This document shows, piece after piece, positions 33,728-46,011 of a DNA stretch of 64,000 nt. The stretch's first letter is position 1, and each line of letters opens with the position of its first letter. The notes beneath the pieces were generated by a model. That model did no database searches and was not told the DNA's origin. It saw only the letters and a program-made list of their open reading frames with translations. The stretch is from Micropterix aruncella (Eukaryota > Arthropoda > Insecta > Lepidoptera > Micropterigidae): NCBI GenBank assembly GCA_944548615.1, contig OX155974.1, positions 744,001-808,000 of the forward strand, read 5' to 3'. Made by a program: the position numbers and the translations under genes.

Positions 33728-34215
33728 TGTAGTGTAGTGGAAAAGTTATTATGAAAGAATTTCATATAAATAAAGTCCCTAAATAGTCAGAAATACAAAA
33801 TTAAAAAAAAAAAATTTTACGAGGAGACATCAAATTTTTCTTGGTTATTATGACTGAAAAACTAAATATTTTTGTATGCAAAGAAGTAAAACAAAATAAT
33901 GGTTTTGGTAAAGCATTTAATAAAGAACATAACTGTAAATACAATTTCCGCATAGACTTTCGTGTTTTGTGATAAAAACATCGAAATGATAAATAGGCGA
34001 GTTTTTTCACGCCAAATTTGTAATTTGTCGCCATTATTATCTTAATTGATTTACGAGATAAGATTATAATGTTTTATATGTCAAATTTCAATGCGATCAT
34101 TTTACAGTTCTTCTTTTTACGATCCGTATAGTGGTTTACAAGTTATGGTCGTTTTTATCAAGGTCGTCGACTGGCGTTGATTTCGCGCGCGAAAATGTCG
34201 CGCGCAAAAGTGATG
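33728..34215 (+). repeat. RepB repeat, copy 2
   Basis: Closely matches 13258-13750 and leads into the TMX2-like 5' region, as in block 1. Confidence 0.7.
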
Positions 34216-34469
34216 GGTGAGTTTTTACCTCGCAACAGGAGGGGTTAATTAATAAATTAGATTCCATAAATTAGACATATTTTTGGCGTTTCCAATAAGA
34301 AGGCGCGACCGCAAACGCGATAATATAAGCATGTGATAGTTACTGTTTCTGGAATTGCTCATCCCTAACTGTCAACTGAAACGTCAAAATTAAATGTAAG
34401 TTTAATTTTCGAGGCGCTAAATGGCCTATTTAACGTTGTAATTCGTGATTTCCTGTTGAATTTTTCGAA

Positions 34470-35783
34470 ATGACGTTCAAAAAAGATTTAAAGCTGCTCG
34501 CAAAGCCCTGTCGCGAGGATTTCCGTCGTTAGAATGAAAACTCGCGATCGATATTCGAATTACAGTAGTTGTTTATTTCTCCAAAAGTGTCGCGTACAAA
34601 TTGATTATTCTGCTTACACACTATCGCCTATATATATTATTTGCCGCGGCGGCGGTCGCCTCGTCTCCCTCTTGTCTCGCGCTGCTCCTTCACTCCGGCC
34701 GGTCGCCAGATATACACCTGCTCGTGGCGCCACACTTCAGTCGCCCGCCGTCTGCCCCCGCGAGCAACCCGCGAGCTGACGTCCCGCGGGCGGCGCTTGA
34801 GCTGCAGTTGTGTCGTGTTTCGCACATTAGATTTCACACGTTTATCGCTTCTGGTCGCCACCGGTTGACCCCTCCCCCGACCTACTTCGAGTAGCCACCG
34901 GAAGTATGGCTCTGGACTGGAAAGTCGCCAGAAGTGATTCGTGTTTGCGCGTTAGTTTTTTCGTGTTTTTATTGAGTTTACACTGTGTCGCGGCGCCCTC
35001 AGTTGTTACCTTCCCCTTCGCCACCAGTCTTCGGACCGCCGTGGTATAAGATGAAAAGCTCTCTGCTGAGACATCGCTGCGATGTGGTTTTCGTTGTTTG
35101 TTTTCTTCGTGACGTTTTGCGTGCGAAACACGGCGGATAGATTCGCGACGGTTTGTACTTTTCTCTCCCATTTATTTCGATGTTTGCTTTAGCTTCTCGT
35201 TGACGGCTTGTTTGTGATGATAAAATAAACGCCTCGTTGGAGGCACGACGTGTTTGATTATTGGGCGTTCGGGGTAGGTAATCCTAGTGATAGCATTGCA
35301 CATCGCCATCTCCTTAATTCCGGTGTCGCCATTGCACCTCGGCGATACCATTTCCTGCCGCCTTCGGGTGGAGTCTTCTTCCGGTCCTTTCCTTTTATAA
35401 TATTTTGAGTAGGTGGGTTTTGTGCATGTTTGTTGCTCCGCGACAGCCCTATTACTGGGTGAATATCTTGTTGAGCCTGTCATATTTGATGGTGAAGCGA
35501 GTACCGGCGCTGTGCGCTGTCGTTTTCAACGAAAGACGACTGCGAGTTGGACGGCCGGGAGACGGAAATCTGTTTTTCCTCGTGATAGTCGTGATGATAA
35601 GGACCAGGAAGGCCGGAAGCCATGATCAACTATCTGACGTCCTCTTTCATCTACGCCAAGATAGCTAATATGCTGTGGTTCTATGCTGATCCGAGGACGG
35701 GGCTGGCGTTTTTCGTCGTTTTTATCTTGTGCGGACTGCTGCTGCCCGAACCGACTTATTCCGGTTCATCATCTACTTTCGAG
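34470..35783 (+). pseudogene. TMX2: TMX2-like membrane thioredoxin-related protein, first exon, split and frameshifted
   Basis: 34470-34508 encodes MTFKKDLKLLAKP. After a 937-bp LTR insertion, 35450 continues YYWVNILLSLSYLMVKR. Further on come LFFLVIVVMIRTRKAG and INYLTSSFIYAKIANM, then GLAFFVVFILCGLLLPEPTY. The order and spacing match the N-terminal membrane region of TMX2, an ER/mitochondria-contact thioredoxin-like protein. The exon ends CGAG before GTAAGC at 35784. Small shifts near 35535, 35570, 35620 and 35766 break the frame: DCELDGRETEI lies in another frame from its neighbours. The thioredoxin domain exons are not seen downstream. Retention of the splice donor means a genomic rather than a processed copy. 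Some shifts could be sequence errors, but with the LTR inside the codons the copy is probably dead. Confidence 0.72.
34509..35445. mobile_element. Solo LTR inside the TMX2-like exon
   Basis: Starts TGTCGCG and ends CGCGACA, perfect 7-base inverted termini of TG...CA type, and is flanked by the 4-bp repeat GCCC (34505-34508, 35446-35449). No internal retroviral genes and no second LTR are present, so it is a solo LTR. A 4-bp target duplication fits Gypsy-type elements. GC-rich with a TATATATATT box near 34632. The open frames in it are not supported. Confidence 0.75.
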
Positions 35784-38700
35784 GTAAGCGAGCGAAAAAC
35801 TTGGCCTATAGGCTAGCCGCGTACTGCTGTTAAATTCGGTGCGTTTTATTTTCGAAAAATCTGTTTACTATAGAATCACATGGTAGCGTGTGCGGTGCGG
35901 GAAAAAATACATCTGGATTTAAATTCTGTGGATCGTTACAGATTTTCTGCGGTGCATCGCAAAGTGTGTGCCGCGGCATACTGGTGTACCGTGGTCATTA
36001 GGTGGTCTGCCGCGGAAAAATTACAAGTTTTGTGAAGATATTGCAGAAAAAAAGTGCAGGCTTTGATAGTGAAACACTTGGAGCTATTAGGAGAAAAATT
36101 TAACTCTTATTTTTCTAAGTTGCAACGAGACCGCTCTATTATTGAAGTTTATTTATGCAAATTTATACTATATTGATATTAATTAATCAAAACAGCGTTT
36201 CGGTGGCCAATAAGAGATGTCTACCTATTATTAAGGGATAATGTAGCTATAAGAAGCATAGGGCGCCAGGCCACCGAGCGCTGGGCGGTTCGTTGGTTGT
36301 GCAAGCAGATCCTGCACCGGAAGCAGGCTTCTGCGCAGCGAATTTACGGGAATACAGGGTAACACCGCTTGAGAGGCTGGCTGCTCATTCAAGGGAGTTT
36401 GTCGGAGAAGGGTCGTGGGGAAACTCTCAGCGAGCGCAGATCTGCGCGCTATTTAAAAAGTGCGGTGTCCTGCGTGAAGTGAGACTCGCCTTGATGAGGC
36501 GTCCGGTATAGGGAAAGGGAAGAGTTTAAAATCTGGTGAAATTCTGCGTTCTATATATATCGAGATACAACTACATTTTTACTTTATTTCTGGCTCATAA
36601 TCTGTTTCTCCGCTCGATCGGCGACGGCCAGACAGAAATCGGCGGGACCGTGACCAGCGCCCTCTCTACGGGTGATTCGGCTACTACGGTATACTATGCT
36701 TTACACCGTGACCGACAGATGGCGCTTTGTGGGCGAGGCGTCGGCCGAGAAATAACTAACTGATATTATTAAAATAAAATACGGAATTATATGGAACGGA
36801 AATATATCTCAAAGGAAATTGAGAAAATAAAATAAAATCCGGGATATTAAATAAACGAGAAAATCAATAATTACAAAATAAATAAAGGATAAAATAACGA
36901 GGGTATCGGAGTGGAAAGACAAGTAAGCCGATGGCGGGAAGCTACTGATTAAAGGAATATATTTGTATTGGAAATGGGTGAGGAATATGCCACAGATGAA
37001 AACGGAAATTATAATTGACAAACTAGTTAAGGAAGGGAGATAGAAGATATTTTTTTTTGCAGAAGTATTAATTTACTGTTTCTTGGGAGCGCTCCTCCAC
37101 GGTGGCGAACAAAGGAACGGAATAAACTAAGAATAATAAAAAAAAAATGAAAGAGCTATTGAATATTACTAAAGGAGAGGAAAAAAAAAACAAAGATACT
37201 TAGGTAAGGTAGATAGAGGGAGAAGGTATATGAATGGAAAAGGATAATTAAATATATATTTTTTCTTTACTTTGTGTAGCCCCTTTTCACCCCTTTTCCC
37301 TTCATAAAAAAGGATGAAATTATAACTCAATGTTAAAGTGATTTAAAATATGCGCTTTATTTTTACGACATAGGAAAGGTAAATCAAAAAAAAATGTTTA
37401 AAACAATATTTAAAATTATATTTTACAGTTTCACTTTACGAAAGAGGAAATGTAAATCAAGATAAAAATGTTTAAAACAATATTTAAAATTATATTTTAC
37501 AGTTTCATTTTACGAAAGAGGAAATGTAAATCAAGGTAAAAATGTTTAAAACAATATTTAAAATTATATTTTACAGTTTCATTTTATGAAAGAGGAAATG
37601 TAAAACAAGATAAAATATTTAAGAACGATGTTTAAAATTATATTTTACAGTTTTATTTTACGACCTTTCACCCCAGCGGGTTATGACTATTATTACTAAT
37701 CTCGCTCTTTTATGGCGAATATTAGTATTAAATATTTATGATACAGAATGTGTCTGAATTTCTTGTTCTTTTAGAAATTACGAATGCTTAATACTATTAT
37801 CGCACCGTACTTATCGCACCAACCTTACCGGAACCCGTGAGAATTTTCTAGGAGTTTCATATGGGTAAGATATACAGAATTTTAGGGATACCTATTTCAG
37901 CGTATTAGGAAATCACACTATTATAATAAATAAGGTAATTATTAATTAATTTTTTATATGCGAGGTAGGTCACGTCCCTTCCGAAAGACCCCTAGCCAAA
38001 CTCCGTTTTATATATAGAATTTAATTATTTTTTAAATAAAGAAAATAGAGAAAGTGGAAGAACCAAGAACAGAAAATATGCAAAAAATGGTGTGAGCCCC
38101 TACCGGGTTGTGTCGCGCTACCTCTCTAGTATAATGAAAAAAATGTATTGACTATTTTTCTAGATAATTACTACTTATATGGCCCTACGGCCTGGCAAAA
38201 TTACAAAACGAATACCACAGTATTCCGATATAAATAACGAGAACTAATTATATAAAAAAAAGTGAACATGACATATACTATGAGAATAATCCCCAAAAAG
38301 AAATAAAGAGAAAAATGAAATCCTAAAAAATTAACCAAAGAAAGAAGAAGAACCAACATTAAAAAAAAACCAGTCCCCAAACCGACGGTGCGACTCTGTA
38401 ATGACGGAAAAACACCTTATAGTTTCTGGAGACATGAGCTAAGTATCATCTATATATAATTAAATTCCTACCTTAGAATTATTGAGCACTGATTCTAACA
38501 CATTTTAAAATTCTTTTCAATCGGCAAAAACTAGAAGGACTCGAAGTAGGGTTTTCTTCTATCTGCGATGGCGGCCCGAGGCGCGACCGCCCCAGACCGC
38601 CTTCAACCCAAAAAGTGATGACCGGCAAGTATGTTTCTTTGTCCGGCTCGCAACTGTCGGATACGATTCCTACCTACCTAATGGCCTTCTAGAATGTTCC

Positions 38701-38989
38701 AAAATGAATTAGTGCATAGAGCGCGTCTGAATTTATTCATAGAGAGCGTTTGGCACTCATTGTTTGAACTTTAATTATTTTAACTTTTATTTATTTATGT
38801 TTAATATTATCTATTGCTTATGAGAGGAAAGGACACATCGTAGATGGTTGCAACACAGGGTGTTGCAAAGTGTGCAACCTATGGACTGGGTACGAAATCC
38901 ATTCTCAGATGGAATTTCCCTTGGACACCTATCAATAAAGGAGTAGGAAGAATTCATGGGTTAGAAACTGATCCGACATTAACCCTTCG
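35784..38989. other. Intergenic DNA, mostly AT-rich
   Basis: No gene I can support. 36250-36510 is GC-richer and holds a 72-codon frame with no known motif. 38560-38650 is another GC-rich island (GGCGGCCCGAGGCGCGACC) without a frame. The tandem repeat at 37393-37690 is listed separately. Confidence 0.5.
37393..37690. repeat. Tandem repeat, 74-bp unit, about four copies
   Basis: ATGTTTAAAACAATATTTAA recurs at 37394, 37468 and 37542 (spacing 74) and in diverged form near 37628 (spacing 86). Each unit includes TATTTTACAGTTT and GAAAGAGGAAATGTAAA. Confidence 0.8.
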
Positions 38990-39350
38990 AGTAGCGGCAT
39001 AATTTCTTGCAATATCGCCGCGCTCGACAAAAAGTACTATAACTATGACACTACTATAGAAATCATAAAAAGAATAACTGTTCAATGATCGCATTGAAAT
39101 TTCGTATATAGAATATTAAAATCTCATTTTGTAAAACCGTTATATAATTATGAGAAAGTCGAAAAAGTGAAAAAAACTCGGCATTTCTAACTTGTACTTG
39201 TCTTACGTTAAAATACGGTACCCTATTTAGAAATTGTAAATGCTATCGTGATCTCTATTAGATTCTCTATCAAAGGTAATATTTTGTTTTGCTTATTTAC
39301 ATACAAAAATATTTAGATATTAGCTCATAAAAACCAATAAAAATTTCTCG
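38990..39350 (-). repeat. RepB repeat, inverted diverged copy
   Basis: The reverse complement shares CAATGCGATCATTGAACAGT-like sequence, TTTGTATGTAAATAAGC and the AGTCGAAAAAG region with 13258 and 33728. It begins TTAACCCTTCGAGTAGCG. Confidence 0.5.
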
Positions 39351-39827
39351 AAAAAAAAATCTTGATAAAAATAACCGCATTAATTTACAAATACACCAAA
39401 AACTTGATATATTTCAGCGAAAAACAATATAATATATATTTTGTCAACGAATTAGGCAGACATTTTGCATTTTTATAGTTATTTATCGCAAAAAACTAAA
39501 TAATTAGGTAGTAATGACGCCATAGCGCATTATTTCACATTAAAATTTTTCACCGCACCCAATTTTTCACCTTAAAAAAAACAGGTAAAATTAGTATAAA
39601 ATGTACATAGCATCACTGAATTCGGTGGATAAAGTGTTTTAGAATCATATTTACTTACGTATCTATTCATATGGCACCTTAAAACTCTAAAAAAACACAA
39701 AAAAACTTCACAAACCGATGTCCCCCAATGGCTACCAAGCAGCGATGTTTGACAATGGAATTTTACCTTAAATATCCATTAAATTCACGCGCGACGTTAT
39801 TCTAGCGGCCGTCTGTGTATCTATGGT

Positions 39828-40412
39828 TAGTTAGTTAGTTAGTTTGTCTGGGCTTTTTCCCGCACTTGGCCTCTTGATTGGGCCGTTGTACGTGGCTCAT
39901 GTTTCTATTTATGTTACTCCAGCCAACCCAGGCTGTCCCAGAAGGTTAGCAGCCTGTTTGGGCTGCTACAGGCCTCCGGGACAGATGCTGGAGATTGTAG
40001 TATTCTTGCCCGTTGCTCTGCCACGCTCCTGCATTCCATGAGCACATGCTGTTGCGTTTCTTCTTCCTCCATGCATCCTCTGCATAGAGGGCTGTCTGTC
40101 ACACCTATGGTAAACAGGTGTTTGTTTAGGGGACAGTGGCCTGTCATAGTAGGTAGGTACCTATGATTTTACGGATTTTGTCCCTTTTTAATCTGGTGAG
40201 GTTGCGGGCAAGTTTTTTGGACGCTTCCGGAACCGCGTTCTTTGTTTGCCTGCATCCTGCGTTTTTTTCCATTCTGTAAGGTGGGTTTCTTCGGTGTTCC
40301 TGCGTAGCCATGTTTTTATTTGGGCCTGGGGAATGGGCATCAAGGGTTCCGGTTCGTATAATATTTCCTTTGATCCCCTTTTGGCCAGTTCGTCTGCCGC
40401 GTCGTTGCCCAG
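39828..40412 (-). mobile_element. 5'-truncated LINE with 13-bp target duplication
   Basis: GTGTATCTATGGT flanks it at 39815-39827 and 40413-40425. On the minus strand it encodes NDAADELAKRGSK (RNase H end) and GHCPLNKHLFTIGVTDSPLC, then CRGCMEEEETQQHVLMEC, the zinc-knuckle C-terminus of an R1/I-type LINE. It is frameshifted in places. The 3' tail is (AACT)n. Confidence 0.85.
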
Positions 40413-40682
40413 GTGTATCTATGGTAATAATGAGATATTTCGTATGGATTTTAGGATGCGTTCGAATAAGAAAACAATAGTACTATGCGCTCCGAGAGCA
40501 AGCCGCCAATATTGGTCGTTACGTAGCCGAAGGGTTAAAACTAAAATTATCCAAAACCTAACACATTTTTCATATAAAAATGAGCATCCACTGCTTTCAA
40601 AGCGTGCTATTGCAATTCTCTTACCATTTGCCACGGCCTACTTATGCGAATTAGGGTTTTAAACTAGGCATCACTCTAGATT

Positions 40683-41692
40683 ATTATTATTAATAATAAT
40701 AATAATTTTATTCATTCAAAACATAAATTTACAATTTTATTAGTTGCAGAATCTGCCTAACTAGGCCATAGCCCGTACCAAGGAAAACTCTATGTATGGC
40801 GAAGATTTATTCATGTGTACCTACATAATATTAAAATCAAAAATACAAAATATGATAAAATATAAAATAGATAAGCGAATTCAAATTAAACTTATAATTA
40901 TATTTAAAATGTTGATATAGCATGGTCATGGAAATAAATATAAATACAAAATGTCGTAATATGAAGTTTGTAGAACAAACAAATAAATAGTATTTAAATA
41001 TAAAGTGTAGTGCAATGTATGACAATATTAATAATGCAGACCTGGATTTACTTTAAAATATGGCTTATTGCCTTTTTCACCTCATTTCTACCAAGTTGAA
41101 GTACATTTGTGTAATTTTAGATTTTAATTGGATTGACTTAGTATGTTGGCATGTTTTTATAGATTCTTTTAGATGGTTATAAATTTTTGGCCCTATAAAG
41201 CTAAAGTGTCTTTGGGCGAAGGATGTTCGGGTTTTCTGTGCATTGTGTTTACAGGTTGTGGCGCTCCTCGTTGAAATTTTATGCTCAGCTTTAACGTAAA
41301 TATCTTTACTTTTTAAGTAGTTAAGAAAGACTGTTTTTGCATATACCTGCCTGATGTCTAATATATTCAGCTCTGCAAACAAGTCGTTTGAGGGGTACCT
41401 TCGGGGCTTTTTGGCAATAACCCGAAGAAGCGCCTTCTGCGCTGTCATAAGCGGATTTAGAACAATACGTGTAGACCCTCCCCAACCTAGAATACCGTAT
41501 GAAATTAGGCTATTTGCAAGAGCATGGTAGACATTTTTGAGAGATTTTAAGTCTAACACGCTACGAAGTAGCTTAAACACGTATATAAGTCTCCTTACTT
41601 TAGTCGCCACATCGTTTACATGAGCATCCCATTTAAGGGTGTTATCAAATACGAGACCGAGATATTTGCTTTCTCCGTTGGGACTCTCATAT
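40683..41692 (-). pseudogene. LINE reverse transcriptase C-terminal fragment with 3' UTR
   Basis: Minus strand 41692-41077 encodes ESKYLGLVFDNTLKWDAHVN, then YHALANSLISYGILGWGG and AQKALLRVIAKKPRRYPS, the region after the polymerase palm in a Jockey-like LINE. The stop is at 41077. The 3' UTR runs to a (AAT)n tail at 40683-40702. 5'-truncated. Confidence 0.75.
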
Positions 41693-41702
41693 ACATAACG
41701 CG

Positions 41703-41951
41703 GCTACGAAGGTGCGAGGATATGTTTTCAAAGAACTGAGGAATATTCTGGATTCCAAAACACTAAAAACTGTTTATTACGTTTTATGTGAATCGCTCAT
41801 TACTTACGGCATAATTATATGGGGTGGATGTGGTAAAACCCTGCTAGAGCCATTGCAAGTTGCGCAGAAATTTATATTAAAAATTATCATCAAATCACCG
41901 CAGTCGCAGTCACTTACTTATATTTACATTATACTTACATTATTATATTAG
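41703..41951 (+). pseudogene. LINE reverse transcriptase C-terminal fragment, opposite strand
   Basis: Encodes KTVYYVLCESLITYGIIIWG and LEPLQVAQKFILKIIIK, the same protein region as the adjacent minus-strand fragment, in divergent orientation. The frame ends after ~80 codons. Confidence 0.7.
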
Positions 41952-42690
41952 TAACAGTATGTAACTTGATGTTATTGGTTGTGTAATTTGTTCGAATTTA
42001 GTTTTTTCAAAAGGAAGACTAATTTAGCTGCCTTCTCGTTGCCTCTATTTCTCGTTGAATCTATTTATTATTTTGCTGTGCACCAAATTGAATGCCGAAA
42101 ATTTTCTTTCGACCCCAGCGGATGAAGCAACTGTACTTAGCAGTTGCTTGATTACATCCAATTCTTCTGTTATAGTCCGAAGTCCCTTTTTGGCTGAGGT
42201 TGAGGTTTTTTTGGTTGTAGTAAAAAAATATTGATTTGAATCATTGACTTTTTTTAAATCACTTGATTAAAATTGCGATTTAAATCAAATGATTTAAATC
42301 ATCGCAACCCTGATAGTGATGTTTTAAAACGTTGACTGCCAAGGCATTTTCAGGGTTCTGTCAATCTATTCTTGAAATATTTGGCATGCTAAAAGAGAAT
42401 GGGCATTTTGGGCCCCCTTTTCCAATAGCTGTAAATCACATACCAACGGAAAGATCTCTTTATGTGGAACATTTATTACTAGAGAGACTGATTATTATTA
42501 GCAATTATTAGCCATTTCTGACTTATATCCCCTAAGGAACCTGACACATTTTTTTTCTCTCTTTTTGTTAATGCCATCAGTCTTCTAGATATGACATTCA
42601 GCAATTGTTGTGGCTCTTGAACATTTATATCTCTGATGTTCCTTTGATAATCTTGACTGGACTTGAATGGTATGTGCCCAATGGCACATC
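41952..42690. other. Unassigned repeats, including a hAT-like terminus
   Basis: On the minus strand from 42312, CAGGGTTGCGATGATTTAAA followed by repeated GATTTAAATC motifs looks like the end of a hAT element. The rest has no recognised gene. Confidence 0.4.
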
Positions 42691-42715
42691 CACAATAATG
42701 GGTGCTAGCACATTA

Positions 42716-45600
42716 TTATGCTAGCAAGTCTTGGGGCGCTCTCCTCTTCAATCTGCGGAAAGCCCGGTTTTTCATCAGCTTTGAAGCTAGTTGATTAGGA
42801 TGAAGTAGAACTCGCTTTTGGTAGGATACCATTTTAGTTTTAATTTCTTCTTTCACTGTTGAGATTTCCAGGTCACGATGTAGACGGTCGTTCGTGACAT
42901 ACCATGGTGCATCAACTATTATTCTCAGCATCTTGTTTTGGAACCGCTGAAGAATCTCTATATTGGAATTGGCTGCTGTGCCCCACAGCTGTAATCCATA
43001 GGTCCAAATGGGCTTCAGGATGCATTTGTACACTACTAATTTGTTTTCTAGTGAGAGATGTGACTCGCGGCCTATTAACCAGTACAGTTTCCTGAGCTGT
43101 TGACTTAGCGCTTTCCTTTTCGTAAATATATGTTTCCTCCACGTAAGCCGTCTATCGAGGTATAGTCCGAGGTATTAAGCATCATTCTCCTGTGGTATTT
43201 GGATGCCATTTATTTTCCTGGTGGACATGTTTCTCTTCTCATAGTGAAGGTCACTTCCACCGATTTGGTCTCATTCGCTTTGATTCGCCATTTCTTTAGC
43301 CAGATTGAAATCTTATCGAGACTCTTTTGTAAGAGAAGTGAAGCTTCCTCAGGATTTTCATGTACGGCTAGTGCAGCAGTATCATCGGCGAATGTGCCCA
43401 TCTTTAACTTCTCGGTTAATGGGAGGTCTGTAGTATACAGAAGATACAGTGTAGGGCCCATCACACTTCCCTGGGGTACTCCAGGATAGATTTTGTGCAG
43501 GGTAGTTGTCTCTTCTTCTTGTCTCACAAAAAAGTGTCTATCTTTGAGGTAGGATTTTATAAATAAATAATAGTTTATTGGGAGCATTGTCTTTATTTTA
43601 TATAATAGGCCATCGTGCCAAACACGGTCAAAGGTCTGTGAAATATCTAGAAAAGCTGCAGAACAGTATTTCTTTTGTTCAAAGGTATCATTTATTTTTT
43701 CGACTAGCCTGTGGACTTGCTCAACAGTTTCATGTTGCCTTCTGAATCCGAACTGATGATCAGGAAGTAGTTTATTTTGATCAATAATCGGAGATAGTCT
43801 TCTTAAGCAGAGAGTTTCCAGAACCTTAGAAGGAATCGGGAGGAGACTAATTGGTTTGTAGGATTTTACATCTTCTGGGCATTTTCCAGGTTTAAGTATC
43901 ATTATGATTTGCGCAACTTTCCACTGAGGTGGTACATATCCCCTCCATAAAATGGCATTATATATTTCTGTTAGGAAAGTGATGCCTTCTTCGGGTAGTT
44001 CTTTCATTATTTTTCCTGTAATAAGGTCGTAGCCTGGGGCTTTGTGTTGGTTTAATTTTTTTATTGCAGCTCTAACTTCGCTCTTTGTATTTTTTTTAAT
44101 AGGTGGATCTAGTTGGTGAGCTAGCTCTAAGAAATCAGATACACTTTCTGCTATTTCACTGGGTCCTTCGTTCGGGTTCGGTATGAAGACTCCATCCAGG
44201 TATTTAGCAAATATTTCAGCCTTCTCCATATCCCTTTTGGCCCAAGTATTATTATTTTAGCGTACTGGTGGTTGCGACAGTATTAAGGTCTTTTAATACT
44301 TTTTGTTGCCTTCCAAAGGGAGTAATTTGTTACGGCTGACGTATCCAGGTTTCTGACGAACTTTTCAAACCCTTCATTTCGGAGTTCACTTAGTAGTTTT
44401 TTGAGCTGCGCAGATATTGCATTAAGGAACGTTTTATCTACGGGAAATCTCGTTTGCTGCCAGCGTTTTCTTTCCTGGCGTTTTTTGGTTAGAAGCTCCC
44501 TTACCATTACAGGGCAATTTGTTCGGTAGTGTTCGTCTTTGTCGGCGTAGAACTCCATGCTGATTGTTGTATACAGTTGTTAAGTGCTCAACTGCTTCTG
44601 TAATGTTATCGTCAGTTCTCAGGGGAACTTTGTCATTAGCCCCTTGAGCGGCAAACGGGACAATTGTCCCACAATTGAAATTACCGTAGAGCGGCAAAAG
44701 GGAAATCTGTCCCAGCGAGATCGGCGCCGATGTTTTCCAATTATTTACTCTTGATACCTCACATAAATCATACGGCCTGTGGTATGTGCGAAAATAGGAG
44801 AAGATTCTCTGTCGTTAACTCGTTGGATCATTATTTTTCATACAGTCGCCATTTTTTAGTCTATAATTGAAGACGCCATTCGACGCGGCTGGTTGCTGTC
44901 GGCTGCTTTTCAACACCGAATATTTATTTTATTTTTGTATGGGTATAACTAAAACGAAGTCATAGGTTGAATAAAGCATATTATAATTATTATAAAAGTA
45001 TTCACAATTTATTGCATAGGGTGATTTATTTCCAGAAAAAACATAGAAATGTTGGACAAGGCAGTTTATTTCTGTACCACAAATTTGACAGATAATTCTG
45101 AATAATGCTTATTGCTTTACAAAACGACATTACACTTATCTAATAGTAAATTTCAACAGGAACATAAAACAGGTCTTCTTTATACGATCCATACAGTAGT
45201 TTCGGAGTAATCGCTATATATTTGTTGTGATGTTATTTTTTTTCGCGTTCTCTAAGAAAAACTACAATTCAAACGTCAACGCTCGAGGTATTAAGCGAAG
45301 ACGCTACAAGGTCCTAGAAGAGATTCCAGTCGGTTTTATGACTGTGGAGATTACAAGGTCTAGCAGTAGGCAGAATGTGGTTAGTTAAAGTTACAATAAC
45401 CGGTGAGTGGTCGGACGATAATTCTAGACAAGATTCACATTTCAGGTGAGTATTAACACTATGCCCTTTGTTACGCCAAAGTCTATTAGATCTGGGATTT
45501 TTTTCCTGTCGGTAGGCCAGTACCTTGGTTCCCCAGTTGAGACAATATTTAGACTTAAAGCTTCAATCGCTCTTAGTAGTTGTCGACCTTTAGAGGTTAT
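42716..45600 (-). pseudogene. Jockey-type LINE ORF2, degenerate and interrupted
   Basis: On the minus strand: endonuclease C-terminus at 45600-45315 (NIVSTGEPRYWPTDRKK, ELSSDHSPVIVTL); after a ~600-bp interruption, LRTDDNITEAVEHLTTVYNN at ~44630 and a linker frame to 44283. The reverse transcriptase follows at 44229-43210 with APGYDLITGKIMKELP, LDISQTFDRVWH, GVPQGSVMGPTLYL and GTFADDTAAL. The C-terminal region is at 43140-42716 (YGLQLWGTAANSNIEILQRF). Palm A has QTFD instead of the usual KAFD. At least three frameshifts or stops separate the pieces, so the element is inactive. Confidence 0.82.
44645..45262. other. Insertion inside the Jockey element
   Basis: This stretch separates the endonuclease and linker parts of the Jockey ORF. 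It begins with GAGCGGCAAACGGGACAATT and has no recognised gene. Family and exact ends are unknown. Confidence 0.45.
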
Positions 45601-45602
45601 TT

Positions 45603-46011
45603 ATCGTTGCTTTGAATTATCCTATTTATAATGTCAAACAACCGCTATAGTCTTCGATTTTATAATATCCGTACTGCTTGAAATATATAAAGCATGCATT
45701 TTTGTTTTTTTTCCAACCGTGATATAATGATCCTGATGTGGATTCCATATAACTGCATTCGTTTCCAATCTACTTCTCACAATTTTGTGCCAGTGTATGG
45801 GTGTTGACTTCAATACATCGTACCCGATTCGGAACGTTACTGTCTTGAGGGGTTAATAAAGGATCGACTATTTTGGTGGCTAAGATATTTAAACGTTTAA
45901 GAAATTTGCTAACCTCCACGCGGGCATAACTCTTTCCCTTGCACCCTATCCCCGCATCGCCCTGCCGCTCGAGAGTGCGCTACTGTTCTAACTCGGTATA
46001 CTGTGTCTTAG
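45603..46011. other. MITE scrap and intron sequence
   Basis: 45625-45660 (ATTTATAATGTCAAACAACC, AGTCTTCGATTTTATAAT) is one end of the palindromic MITE family at 31-33 kb. The remainder to the acceptor at 46010-46011 is presumably intron of the phosphate carrier gene. Confidence 0.5.

Noticed and set aside
34534..34894. Genes inside the solo LTR
   Set aside because: Frames are GC-driven and lie within sequence delimited by LTR termini and target duplication.
39844..40041. Plus-strand gene at the LINE end
   Set aside because: It is the antisense of the LINE RNase H/zinc-knuckle frame.
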